DNA of 64,000 nt from IMG/VR virus record IMGVR_UViG_3300030109_006070, positions 1 to 64,000 of that record, one strand, 5' to 3'. The notes below the pieces were generated by a model. It was not told where the DNA came from. It searched no databases and saw nothing but the letters and a program-made list of their open reading frames with translations. Position 1 is the stretch's first letter; each line of letters begins with the position of its first letter. Positions 48,774 to 57,080 of this stretch are shown here, in pieces. The position numbers and the translations under genes were made by a program. This DNA is from a virus.

Positions 48774-49097
48774 ATGAAACTTTTAGATATAGAAGAAATG
48801 AAAGGGGGCTGGTTTGTCGGAGACTTTGATCCCAGCGCTTATAAAACAAAAGATTTTGAGGTAGGATATAAATTCCACAAAAAGGGCGAGCCTTGGGATA
48901 AGCACTATCATGAAAAATGCACTGAAATTAATTTTTTGATGAAAGGGGTGATGAAGATGCGCGGTCAAATCTTAAAGAGTGGCCAAATATTCATCATGGA
49001 ACCTTTTGAGGTAGCTGATCCCGAGTTCATCGAAGATTGTCATGTAGTTGTTGTCAAAACTAATAGTGAAAAAGGAGACAAAATTTGTGTCGAATGA
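48774..49097 (+). CDS. Cupin-domain protein
   Basis: From the ATG at 48774 the product is 107 aa. A single cupin fold is suggested by KHYHEKCTEINFLMKGVMKM (about 42-61), with H-x-H-x(3)-T-E metal ligands, and GQIFIMEPFEVADPEFIED (about 70-88), the second cupin strand pair, followed by CHVVVVKT. Such small cupins are often sugar isomerases, lyases or regulators. GAGG lies about 12 bp before the ATG. It lies just after the RuBisCO-like gene, so it could act on the same metabolite. Exact role unknown. Confidence 0.7.
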   Translation: MKLLDIEEMKGGWFVGDFDPSAYKTKDFEVGYKFHKKGEPWDKHYHEKCTEINFLMKGVMKMRGQILKSGQIFIMEPFEVADPEFIEDCHVVVVKTNSEKGDKICVE

Positions 49098-49510
49098 TTG
49101 TAATATCACACAGAGGAAACTTATCTGGCAAAGACCCAGACAACGAAAATAGGCCCGAACAAATTTATAAAGTTTTAAATTTGGGTTACCACTGTGAAGT
49201 AGATATTTGGAAAAAAGACGGAGCTTTCTACTTGGGCCATGATGAACCCATGTATGAAATAGACTCAAATTTATTGAGCAATAAAAATTTGTGGATTCAC
49301 GCTAAAAATCTAGAAGCTTTGCACTCTTTGCCGACAAGCTTAAGATATTTTTGGCATCAAACAGACGACTACACTTTAACATCTGATAATTTTATTTGGA
49401 CTTTCCCCGACAAAGAAATTTGCGAAAGGTCAATCATTGTTGATAATAACAAAAACTGGAAAGATAAAAACTATAAATGTTTAGGTGTTTGCACTGATTG
49501 GGTTTTATGA
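49094..49510 (+). CDS. GDPD/PI-PLC-like phosphodiesterase, short
   Basis: Start at ATG 49094, overlapping the cupin stop (ATGA). MIVISHRGNLSGKDPDNENR (1-20) matches the phosphodiesterase beginning HRGx(10)EN. CEVDIWKKDGAFYLGHDEPM (about 36-55) supplies the E-x-D and the HD catalytic pair. At 138 aa only part of the usual TIM barrel is present, so it may be a compact enzyme or a remnant. It could hydrolyse a phosphodiester such as glycerophosphodiester or a polymer linkage. It overlaps the next gene. Confidence 0.65.
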   Translation: MIVISHRGNLSGKDPDNENRPEQIYKVLNLGYHCEVDIWKKDGAFYLGHDEPMYEIDSNLLSNKNLWIHAKNLEALHSLPTSLRYFWHQTDDYTLTSDNFIWTFPDKEICERSIIVDNNKNWKDKNYKCLGVCTDWVL

Positions 49511-50352
49511 AAAAAATTGTTGTTACGGGAGGAGCGGGATTTGTTGGCTCTCATTTATGTAAAAAATTGGTGGATTTAGGTCATCATGTTACATCAATTG
49601 ATAATTATTCGACAGGATCTTTTAACAATCATGTAACAGGAGCTTTTTATTTTAACCGAGATATTTCTAATATGAAGGAAATTTCGGGACTCTTTGAGAA
49701 TGTAGATGTTGTTTTTCATTTGGCTGCTCTTGCTCGTATACAGCCCTCTTTTCATTTTCCCTCTGAATACTTTCAGTCAAACGTGCAGGGGACTTTTAAT
49801 TTATGTGAAATTTGCAAAAAAAATAATATTTCCATAATTTTTTCAGGTTCTTCCTCCCACCATAGCGGTAAGTTTAAAAATCCTTATACGTTCATGAAAG
49901 ACGTTTCCGAGGAAATGCTGATTTTGTATCATAAAATATATGGCCTAAATCAATCTATCGCTAGATTTTATAATGTTTATGGCCCGAATCACATAGAAGT
50001 CGGTGAATATTCTACAGTTATAGCTAGATGGGATAAAGCTCATAGAGAAAAAAAATCAATTACTATTTATGGGGACGGGAGCAAGGAAAGAGATTTTACT
50101 CATGTCGAAGATATTGTAGAAGGATTAATTAAAATATGGCAAACTCAAAGCTATGGGCACACTTTTGAATTAGGCAGAGGTAGAAAATTTTCTTTAAAGG
50201 AAGTTGCGGAGATGTATAGACCTTCTTTTGGAATTGTATATGAACCAGACAAAAAAGGAGAAGCGCAAAGCGTTCTGTGCGATAGCTCTTTAGCGAAGCA
50301 AATCTTGAACTGGGAACCTAGATTTAATTTAGAAGATTGGATTTTAAAATGA
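49507..50352 (+). CDS. NAD-dependent nucleotide-sugar epimerase/dehydratase
   Basis: An extended short-chain dehydrogenase of 281 aa, ATG at 49507 overlapping the previous stop. KKIVVTGGAGFVGSHLCKKL (about 2-21) binds NAD with GxxGxxG. YFQSNVQGTFNLCE and FSGSSSHHSG precede the catalytic YTFMK (YxxxK). RFYNVYGPNH, then DGSKERDFTHVEDIVEGL, complete the family pattern. It acts on the sugar of a nucleotide sugar as 4-epimerase or 4,6-dehydratase. Which reaction cannot be told from these motifs. Confidence 0.87.
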   Translation: MKKIVVTGGAGFVGSHLCKKLVDLGHHVTSIDNYSTGSFNNHVTGAFYFNRDISNMKEISGLFENVDVVFHLAALARIQPSFHFPSEYFQSNVQGTFNLCEICKKNNISIIFSGSSSHHSGKFKNPYTFMKDVSEEMLILYHKIYGLNQSIARFYNVYGPNHIEVGEYSTVIARWDKAHREKKSITIYGDGSKERDFTHVEDIVEGLIKIWQTQSYGHTFELGRGRKFSLKEVAEMYRPSFGIVYEPDKKGEAQSVLCDSSLAKQILNWEPRFNLEDWILK

Positions 50353-51398
50353 AAAAAATTATTATTACAGGAGTAACGGGTCAAGATGGTAGCCTTATGG
50401 CAGACTATCTTTTAAAAAACACAAAACACACAATTATTGGTGGAGCTAGGAGGCTTAGTGTTAAAAATCACAAAAATATCAAACATCTGGAAGACAATGA
50501 AAGATTTTTTCTTATAGACCTCGATGTAACAGACCCTCAAAATACAGACAGGGTTTTGGCTGAACATAAGCCTGATTATTTTATTAATTTTGCGGCCAAC
50601 TCTTTTGTAGGTAGCAGTTGGGAAATGCCGACTCAACACATGCAAACAAATGCGATGGCTGTATTGCATCAGCTAGAGGCCATTCGTAGACACGCTCCGA
50701 AGTGCCGATATTACAACGCTGGTAGCTCTGAAGAGTTTGGTGATGTTGTAGAGTCTCCACAGACAGAATCTCATCCACTGCGCCCTAGAAGCCCATATGG
50801 AGCCTCTAAATGCGCCGCTAGACATTTAGTTAAAGTCTATAGAGATTCTTACAATATTTACGCTGTACAAGGCTTTTTATTTAATCATGAAGGAGTCAGA
50901 AGGGGGGAAGAGTTCGTTACTCGTAAAATTACTAAAAATGTAGCTAGAATTCTCGTAGAGTATGAAACAGGACAAGTTACAAAACCACTAGAATTGGGTA
51001 ATCTTGACTCCAAAAGAGATTGGAGCGATGCAGAAGATTTCGTAAGAGGTATATGGCTGATGCTCAATCAAAACAGAGAAAACGCAAAAGATTATGTTTT
51101 ATCTTCTAATGAAACGCATACAATTAGAGAATTTGTAGAAGAAGCTTTCAACTTTGCTGGTTTTCATAGGAGCATCTGTCGATGGGACGGTGAAGGTTTA
51201 GAAGAAAAATACTTTCATGGTCGTGACCTTCTTGTAGAAATTAATAAAGACTTTTACAGACCAGCGGAAGTTGATTTATTGTGGGGAGACTCTAAAAAAG
51301 CTCGCGAAGAGCTTGGTTGGGAACCTAAAACCTCTTTTGTCCAATTGATCAAAAAAATGATTGACGTAGATGTGGCGGCGGTTTACCCTTACCCGTGA
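50349..51398 (+). CDS. gmd: GDP-mannose 4,6-dehydratase
   Basis: From the ATG at 50349: TGVTGQDGS (7-15) is the characteristic Gly-rich loop of GMD. SPYGASK (148-154) gives the catalytic Tyr150/Lys154, with SSEEFGD (126-132) as the substrate acid segment. GFLFNHEGVRRGEEFVTRKI near 173-192 is the GMD signature, and NLDSKRDWSDAEDFVRGIW completes it. The enzyme makes GDP-4-keto-6-deoxymannose, the start for fucose, rhamnose or perosamine-type sugars. No second step (reductase/aminotransferase) is obvious nearby except the SDR upstream. It overlaps the next gene by 4 bp. Confidence 0.93.
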   Translation: MKKIIITGVTGQDGSLMADYLLKNTKHTIIGGARRLSVKNHKNIKHLEDNERFFLIDLDVTDPQNTDRVLAEHKPDYFINFAANSFVGSSWEMPTQHMQTNAMAVLHQLEAIRRHAPKCRYYNAGSSEEFGDVVESPQTESHPLRPRSPYGASKCAARHLVKVYRDSYNIYAVQGFLFNHEGVRRGEEFVTRKITKNVARILVEYETGQVTKPLELGNLDSKRDWSDAEDFVRGIWLMLNQNRENAKDYVLSSNETHTIREFVEEAFNFAGFHRSICRWDGEGLEEKYFHGRDLLVEINKDFYRPAEVDLLWGDSKKAREELGWEPKTSFVQLIKKMIDVDVAAVYPYP

Positions 51399-51742
51399 GC
51401 AAGTCCAAAGGCCCTAATAAAAGAGAAATATTATTTCGCTTACTAGAGGTTCCCGACAAAGGCAGAAGGCCTTTTTTCGCTAGAGAGATGAAGATGCTCA
51501 ACGATTTGTGTGAGCGCTATTCTCAAGAATTTATGGCGATTGTATCTTTTAGCAAGAAGTTTGACTCTTTAGCTTACCTTGTCAGCGACAAGCTTAAAAA
51601 GAGGCTCGACGAAAAATATAGAGCTTTCAATTTTAAAGTTGACTTGTCTAAATATAAGACCTATAATATAGGCAAGAAGGTGGGGGCTGATGGAAATGTT
51701 ACCCGCAAAAATAAAACTATAAAAGATTTTTTAAATGAGTGA
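51395..51742 (+). CDS. Small basic protein before recA (115 aa), GTG start
   Basis: Starts at GTG (51395) overlapping the gmd stop. It is basic and helical (KREILFRLLEVPDKGRRPFF, then FAREMKMLNDLCERYSQEFM), with a Lys-rich end (VTRKNKTIKDFLNE). No family is recognised. It overlaps the RecA-like gene by 8 bp, so it is made with it and may load or regulate it on DNA. It begins the replication block. Confidence 0.5.
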   Translation: MSKSKGPNKREILFRLLEVPDKGRRPFFAREMKMLNDLCERYSQEFMAIVSFSKKFDSLAYLVSDKLKKRLDEKYRAFNFKVDLSKYKTYNIGKKVGADGNVTRKNKTIKDFLNE

Positions 51743-52844
51743 AGGACCACAACCAAACGATATTCTAGGTAATTTTTTGAAATCAAATAAAACGGATCAT
51801 TACAATTTTGAGAAAGAGGTTGATTACAAAGTTTCTAGCGGCTCTTTGCAGTTCGACTTAAACATGAACGGAGGTTTTGGGCCTGGGTTACATCGTTTCA
51901 CTGGCCTTACAGAAGGGGGCAAAACTTCTGAAGCTTTAGAGGTTATGAAAAATTTTCTAAACACCGTGGAAAAACCGAGGGGCTTATATATCAAAGCTGA
52001 AGGAAGGCTCTCTCCAGAGGTAAGAAAGAGATCAGGTGTAAAGTTTGTGTGGTCAGCAGACGAATGGGTAGACGGCACTTGTTTTGTTTTAGAGACAAAT
52101 ATTTATGAAACAGCAATGACCTGCATCAAACAACTAATAGATGATGTAAAAAACCCACAAAAATATTGTTTTATATTAGACTCTGTTGATGGTTTAACAG
52201 CCAAAAATGACACCGCTAAAGGTTTTGATGAGTTTGCTAAAATAGCTTCTGGAGCTTCTATCGCGGCTAGATGGTGTGCTCAAACCAGTATCGCTTTGGG
52301 CAAAAGAGGCCATATGGCGATATTTATCAGTCAAGTTAGATCGCAAATGAAAGATAAGTATTCTAAAGAGCCTGATAATGTAGGGCTGGCTACAGGAGGA
52401 TATGCTTTACAGCATTACGCTAATACTTGTATTCAATTTCAACCTAGAATTAAAGCAGATTTGATTCTGCAAAACCCTAGTTTGAAAGCTATCGATGAGA
52501 AAAAAAACCCTATCATTGGACACTTCGCGAAAGTGTTGATAGCTAAATCTCCTAATGAAAAATCAAATGTAAGATTATCTTATCCTGTAAGATATAACAG
52601 ATCGGGAGGCAATTCCATCTGGATTGAAAAAGAAATTGTGGACTTGTTATACGCTTGGGAGTTTGTGGAAAAGAAAGGGTCTTGGATTAAACCTACTGAA
52701 GATTTTCTAGACCTGTTAAAAGAAAACAAATTAGACTTTCCAGAACAAATACAGGGTGATAATAATCTTTTTAAAGTTCTTGATGAAAACCGTGATCTTT
52801 GTGATTTTTTGATGAAGTATTTCAAAGAGCAAATTGCAGCATGA
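51735..52844 (+). CDS. RecA-like recombinase
   Basis: A 369-aa RecA/UvsX-type ATPase. GLHRFTGLTEGGKTSEALEV (51-70) has Walker A GLTEGGKT (57-64). KYCFILDSVDGLTAK (near 138-152) is Walker B. An L2-like loop, SQVRSQMKDKYSKEP, then VGLATGGYALQHYANTCIQF, resembles the UvsX C-terminal core. It promotes strand exchange for replication and repair. The C-terminal tail (about 310-369) is charged. Overlaps the neighbours by 8 and 4 bp. Confidence 0.85.
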   Translation: MSEGPQPNDILGNFLKSNKTDHYNFEKEVDYKVSSGSLQFDLNMNGGFGPGLHRFTGLTEGGKTSEALEVMKNFLNTVEKPRGLYIKAEGRLSPEVRKRSGVKFVWSADEWVDGTCFVLETNIYETAMTCIKQLIDDVKNPQKYCFILDSVDGLTAKNDTAKGFDEFAKIASGASIAARWCAQTSIALGKRGHMAIFISQVRSQMKDKYSKEPDNVGLATGGYALQHYANTCIQFQPRIKADLILQNPSLKAIDEKKNPIIGHFAKVLIAKSPNEKSNVRLSYPVRYNRSGGNSIWIEKEIVDLLYAWEFVEKKGSWIKPTEDFLDLLKENKLDFPEQIQGDNNLFKVLDENRDLCDFLMKYFKEQIAA

Positions 52845-53248
52845 AGTTTATTGATCGATATGGAAAAGAAAGAAATCTCAAAAACGCAAAGAAATATTTA
52901 ATTGATTGGGACAAGCCCAGTAGGAGCAAGTTCCAAACAAACGTAAAAAAATTCCTGCGATTATATTGGGAGAATGATATTGTGTTTGAAGAGTTTAGAG
53001 TTGTCGGCAGCAGATTGACTTTGGATTTCTACAATGCTAATAAAAAAATAGCCGTGGAAGTTCAAGGCGCTCAACATACTAAATTCGTTAAACACTTTCA
53101 TAAAAATCATTTTAAATATGCCGATCAACTCAAAAGAGACGAGCAAAAATTAAATTTCTGCCAAGCAAACAAAATACAACTAGCTGAAGTTTATCCACAA
53201 GACGAAATACAAGCATCTTTATTTAGCGAACAAGATATTTATTTATGA
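52841..53248 (+). CDS. VSR/DUF559-like endonuclease
   Basis: A 135-aa PD-(D/E)XK-type nuclease. SRLTLDFYNANKKIAVEVQGAQH (about 61-83) carries Asp and E-V-Q, the catalytic D...ExQ of VSR/DUF559 enzymes. KRDEQKLNFCQANKIQLAEV (about 98-117) gives the final R-D/K-x-x-L helix and strand. In other phages such enzymes resolve branched DNA or repair mismatches. Placed between recA-like and dnaB genes, a recombination endonuclease role is likely. Confidence 0.75.
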   Translation: MKFIDRYGKERNLKNAKKYLIDWDKPSRSKFQTNVKKFLRLYWENDIVFEEFRVVGSRLTLDFYNANKKIAVEVQGAQHTKFVKHFHKNHFKYADQLKRDEQKLNFCQANKIQLAEVYPQDEIQASLFSEQDIYL

Positions 53249-53487
53249 ATTTACCAGAAGGAAGTGAAGAGGGGGAATTTTGTATCCCTACAGAAATGGT
53301 TGATAAGCTTTATGAATTATCTGGAGGAGCTGATAAATATAAAGGTGTGATTATGGCTGTGTCTTCTGAAAATGGTAAGCCACTTATCTATTGTAAATTT
53401 GACTGCGGTATGACAGAGTTTGCCTTAACAAAAGCTTTAGAAAATCATTTCACCCAACCATCTACCGAGTTACCAGATCCAGAATAA
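53245..53487 (+). CDS. Small replication-block protein (80 aa)
   Basis: Unrecognised. It is acidic, with a short helix (CIPTEMVDKLYELSGGADKY), a strand pair (GVIMAVSSENGKPLIYCKFD) and a C-terminal helix (EFALTKALENHF) followed by an acidic Pro-rich tail. It overlaps the nuclease stop by 4 bp and the helicase start by one base, so it is made in strict stoichiometry with them. It may be a helicase partner. Confidence 0.5.
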   Translation: MNLPEGSEEGEFCIPTEMVDKLYELSGGADKYKGVIMAVSSENGKPLIYCKFDCGMTEFALTKALENHFTQPSTELPDPE

Positions 53488-55004
53488 TGATATATAATTT
53501 TGAATTAGAAAAACAGTTATTAGCTGGACTACTTAAAGAGCCAGAAAGTCTTGCGGAAATTTCTAATTTTATTAGCAATTCTGATTTTTACTCTAAGCAA
53601 AGCTCTCTGCACTCTGCTATTTTTAGAATAATCCAACAAGCCATTGATGCTGGCGACGAAATTGACGAAATCATTATCGCTCAACGAGTGAACGATGTCG
53701 GGCTATCTTTTGAGGACAATCTTAATCCTTCAGATTACATTAAGTCTTTATCTTTAAGAAAAGTTCCCAAAGGTAATATATTAAAAACAGCTAAAGAGCT
53801 TAAGAAATACAGCATAAGGAGAGAAATTTTAGAATCTTCTCAAGAGATAGCGAAGAAGATGAAAAGTATTTCTCCTGAATCTTCATATAGGGATATCATC
53901 GAAGTCGCTGATAATGTTTATAATTCTCGTATTAACCTTTATGAAATAGGAAACGATACTCCAGAGAATATTTATGAAGAAATGGAGGCTCTCGTCGAAG
54001 AGCGCGGCGATAATCCTGTAACAGAATTCGGGATGATGGGGCCGCATCCAAAAGTTAATGATATTTATGGATCTCTTCTTAGGGCTGGAAACATCACGGT
54101 TATTGTAGCTCGTTCGGGAGTGGGCAAAACACAGTTTTGCATGGATTACTCGACTAAGGTCAGCTTGCAGTATGATGTGCCTGTTTTACATTTTGATAAT
54201 GGCGAGATGAGTAAAGAAGAACTTATAATGAGACAGTGCGCGGCTCTATCAGGCGTTCCTATGCACTTGTTGGAAAGCGGTAAATGGAGACAAGCTGGAG
54301 AAAATGTGGTCGATAAAGTAAGATCTGTATGGCCAAAGATAAAAAATCTAAAGTTTTATTATTATAATGTAGGAGGCATGGATGTTGATTCTATGGTAAA
54401 TACTTTGAAAAGATTTTACTATGCGAAAGTAGGCAGGGGGAATCAAATGGTTTTTTCTTTTGATTATATTAAGACTACATCGGAAAACATCTCCAACAAA
54501 TCAGAGTGGCAAGTAGTCGGAGAAATGGTGGATAAATTTAAAAAGTGTGTTCAAAAAGAAATCCTTCATGACGGCAATCCAGTGATACCTATGATCACAT
54601 CTGTTCAATCTAACAGATATGGTATCACAACAAACAGAAACTCTGAAAACATAGTGGACGATGAATCTATTGTTTCATTGTCAGATAGAATCACTCAATT
54701 CTGCTCTCATATGTTTATTTTGCGGAGTAAAACTGCTGATGAAATGGAGACAGAAGGCGGGAGGTTTGGCACTCATAAGCTTATTAATGTGAAAGCTCGT
54801 CACTTAGGTAGCGACATCGCGGGTGCAGTTGAGCCAGTAAGAATAGGAGATTCTTTAAGAAAAAATGCTATTAATTTAGATTTTAATAATTTTAATATTA
54901 CAGAACGCGGAGATCTTAGAGATATTGCTCGCGTTCTAGATGGTCACGAAGAGTTAGATAATGATGGAGTCCAAGAAACAATCCCAGACTTTGATCAATT
55001 CTGA
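53487..55004 (+). CDS. dnaB: DnaB-like replicative helicase
   Basis: A 505-aa hexameric helicase. The N-terminal domain (1-150) is typical: LEKQLLAGLLKEPESLAEIS and QAIDAGDEIDEIIIAQRVND. The RecA-like core has Walker A ARSGVGKT (208-215) and VLHFDNGEMSKEELIMRQCA (about 230-249), the DnaB motif Ia-like segment. MVFSFDYIKTTSENISNKSE holds the acidic Walker B equivalent and KARHLGSDIAG the late motif. It unwinds DNA at the phage fork. The 3' end overlaps the primase gene by 44 bp. Confidence 0.92.
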   Translation: MIYNFELEKQLLAGLLKEPESLAEISNFISNSDFYSKQSSLHSAIFRIIQQAIDAGDEIDEIIIAQRVNDVGLSFEDNLNPSDYIKSLSLRKVPKGNILKTAKELKKYSIRREILESSQEIAKKMKSISPESSYRDIIEVADNVYNSRINLYEIGNDTPENIYEEMEALVEERGDNPVTEFGMMGPHPKVNDIYGSLLRAGNITVIVARSGVGKTQFCMDYSTKVSLQYDVPVLHFDNGEMSKEELIMRQCAALSGVPMHLLESGKWRQAGENVVDKVRSVWPKIKNLKFYYYNVGGMDVDSMVNTLKRFYYAKVGRGNQMVFSFDYIKTTSENISNKSEWQVVGEMVDKFKKCVQKEILHDGNPVIPMITSVQSNRYGITTNRNSENIVDDESIVSLSDRITQFCSHMFILRSKTADEMETEGGRFGTHKLINVKARHLGSDIAGAVEPVRIGDSLRKNAINLDFNNFNITERGDLRDIARVLDGHEELDNDGVQETIPDFDQF

Positions 55005-56031
55005 AGACTTCCAAGGAATCTTGGAGTCGATAGGTTATAGCCTTATAGATTGCGGGGATCATTGGAGAACTCAAGCTTTGTATAGAGACGGAGATAACAA
55101 CACTGCGGTTAAGATATACAAAAACACTGGGGTTTGGATGGATTTTGTGGAAAACAAAGGCTCTAAACCTTTTGAAGCTTTAATACGCCTGACCCTTAAA
55201 GATCAAAAACAAATAGAAGAAATTTTAGCCAATTCTTCCACAAACACAGTAACTACTTATTGCCCTAACGAAAAAATTCAAATGGAGAAAATTTACCCAA
55301 ACTCTTCTTTAGAGAAATTATTCCCTAACTATAACTTTTATAAGAAAAGAAACATTTCGGAAAAAACCCAAAAAACTTTTGAAGTAGGTTTAGCGGGAGT
55401 GGGAAAGATGTATAGAAGAATGGTTTTCCCTGTGTATAATGAACATGACCAAATTATCGGCTTTTCAGGAAGGAAAGTTGATGACAATAATGATTATCCT
55501 AAATGGAAACATATAGGTAAGCGTAACAATTGGGTTTATCCAGCTTTTAATAAAAATACTGGCGTAGATGAAGAAATTAATTTAAAAAAAGAAGTAATTT
55601 TAGTAGAAAGTATAGGTGATGCATTGGCTCTTTACGAACAAAATATCAAGAATGTTCTTGTCATTTTTGGCTTATCTGTCAATAATAACATTATTAATTA
55701 TCTTAGTGGTAGGTCTATCACTCATATATATATTTCAACAAATAATGATGAGAATAGTGGGTACAATAGAGGGTTTATTGCAGCGTTAAAGAGTTTCTTG
55801 AAACTCTCTAATTACTTTGATCTTAATGCTTTAAGTGTAAAATTTCCCCCAAAGGCGTATAATGATTTTGGTGATGCTCATTTAGATGATTGTGACATTA
55901 AGAAATATTGGTGTGAAAAATCAATAGATCAAGATGCACAGCTAAAATTTATTTGCGATTTTGTTAAAAACAACTCTTCAAGTTTCACTAAAAAAGAAAT
56001 AAAGACCGCTTTATTACTTAGTGATGACTGA
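54961..56031 (+). CDS. TOPRIM primase
   Basis: A 356-aa DnaG/T7-type primase lacking an N-terminal Cys-rich zinc finger. KKEVILVESIGDALALYEQN (about 204-223) is the TOPRIM Glu motif, VESxGDALAL. HIYISTNNDENSGYNRGFIA (near 250-269) is the DxD strand, written N-N-D-E-N. KMYRRMVFPVYNEHDQIIGF then FSGRKVDD is the basic primase core. It makes RNA primers for the DNA polymerase. It overlaps the helicase gene, consistent with a primosome unit. An ATG one codon later is also possible. Confidence 0.87.
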   Translation: MMESKKQSQTLINSEDFQGILESIGYSLIDCGDHWRTQALYRDGDNNTAVKIYKNTGVWMDFVENKGSKPFEALIRLTLKDQKQIEEILANSSTNTVTTYCPNEKIQMEKIYPNSSLEKLFPNYNFYKKRNISEKTQKTFEVGLAGVGKMYRRMVFPVYNEHDQIIGFSGRKVDDNNDYPKWKHIGKRNNWVYPAFNKNTGVDEEINLKKEVILVESIGDALALYEQNIKNVLVIFGLSVNNNIINYLSGRSITHIYISTNNDENSGYNRGFIAALKSFLKLSNYFDLNALSVKFPPKAYNDFGDAHLDDCDIKKYWCEKSIDQDAQLKFICDFVKNNSSSFTKKEIKTALLLSDD

Positions 56032-57049
56032 TCCTCAAACACCTTTATCTGCGAGTAGAATTAAGACAGCGCAATCGTGCTCTTGGTTGTATTGGTGCAA
56101 ATATAAGCTCGGTCTCCCCGAAAAAGGAAATGATGGCGCTCGCAGAGGATCAATATGTCACCTCATCTTTGAAGTTCTCGGAGTTAAAAAGAGAAAAAAA
56201 TATTTTAATAAAATTATAAAGACTCAAGATGTCTTTTGTATTCCGTCTATTAAAAGGTTAATTTTAAAACATGCGGTAAGAGAAGGTATTGATGACCATG
56301 ACAACGTAGAGCTAATGAAAGATATGATCTTCAACGGCTTGTCTTATGATTTTTTTGGAGGAGACTCATCCAAGCCTACAAAAGAATACTCTGAAAAAGA
56401 TTTTGAGATAGTCAAAAACGATGGAGATGTAAGATACAAAATAAGAGGTTTCATAGATAAGCTTTTCTTGTATAAAAGCGAAAAATTTGCTCTTATAAGA
56501 GATTTTAAAACAAGCAAAGACGTTTTTAAAGGTAAAGATCAAACGGATAATCTGCAAGATTTGATGTATAGTTTGGCAGTGCAAAAACTTTTCCCAGATT
56601 ACTCTAATAGAATAAGTGAGTTTTTATTTTTAAAGTTCGATTTAGACCTTGATGCTTCTAAATCTGGGATTGTTAGAATGAAACCTTTAGACCCTGACGA
56701 GTTAAAAGGTTTTGAACTACAACTTTCAGAAATACAAAAGTATTTAGATAATTTTTCAGAGAGAGACGCTAAATATAATTTTGCCGCTTACCAAAGCTTC
56801 CCTAAAGATGGATCTTTTAGCGGTAAGCTCCTTTGTGGTTTCGCTACTCAAAAAGGAGAATTAAAAAAAGACGGCTCCCCTAAGTGGCACTGTCCTATGA
56901 AGTTTGATTTCTTTTACTACGAAGTTTATGACGCAGAAGGAAAGACTTTGAAAAGTTATTTTGAAGAGGATTTTTCAGAAAGCTTTGTCCCCGATGGAGG
57001 ATCATATGAGATGAGATATTATCAAGGCTGTCCCGCACATTCTTCTTGA
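56024..57049 (+). CDS. Cas4/RecB-like PD-(D/E)XK exonuclease
   Basis: A 341-aa nuclease. LSASRIKTAQSCSWLYWCKY (about 7-26) is the Cys-containing start typical of RecB/Cas4-type domains. ARRGSICHLIFEVLG has the H-x-x-x-E motif. RYKIRGFIDKLFLYKSEKFALIRDFKTSK (about 137-165) gives the central GxxD and D-x-K motif II/III. QDLMYSLAVQKLF holds the final QxxxY. Cys residues near the ends could hold an iron-sulphur cluster, but the full four-Cys set is not clear. Such phage enzymes process DNA ends in recombination. The gene overlaps the primase by 8 bp. Confidence 0.8.
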   Translation: MTDPQTPLSASRIKTAQSCSWLYWCKYKLGLPEKGNDGARRGSICHLIFEVLGVKKRKKYFNKIIKTQDVFCIPSIKRLILKHAVREGIDDHDNVELMKDMIFNGLSYDFFGGDSSKPTKEYSEKDFEIVKNDGDVRYKIRGFIDKLFLYKSEKFALIRDFKTSKDVFKGKDQTDNLQDLMYSLAVQKLFPDYSNRISEFLFLKFDLDLDASKSGIVRMKPLDPDELKGFELQLSEIQKYLDNFSERDAKYNFAAYQSFPKDGSFSGKLLCGFATQKGELKKDGSPKWHCPMKFDFFYYEVYDAEGKTLKSYFEEDFSESFVPDGGSYEMRYYQGCPAHSS

Positions 57050-57073
57050 CCTTTTTGGTAAGTGCTCTACAGT
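57046..57073 (+). promoter_or_regulatory. Sigma70-type promoter, near-leaderless
   Basis: TTGACC (57046-57051), 16-bp spacer, TACAGT (57068-57073), then seven bases to the ATG at 57081. It would start the polymerase operon with almost no leader. Confidence 0.5.
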
Positions 57074-57080
57074 ATTATTA

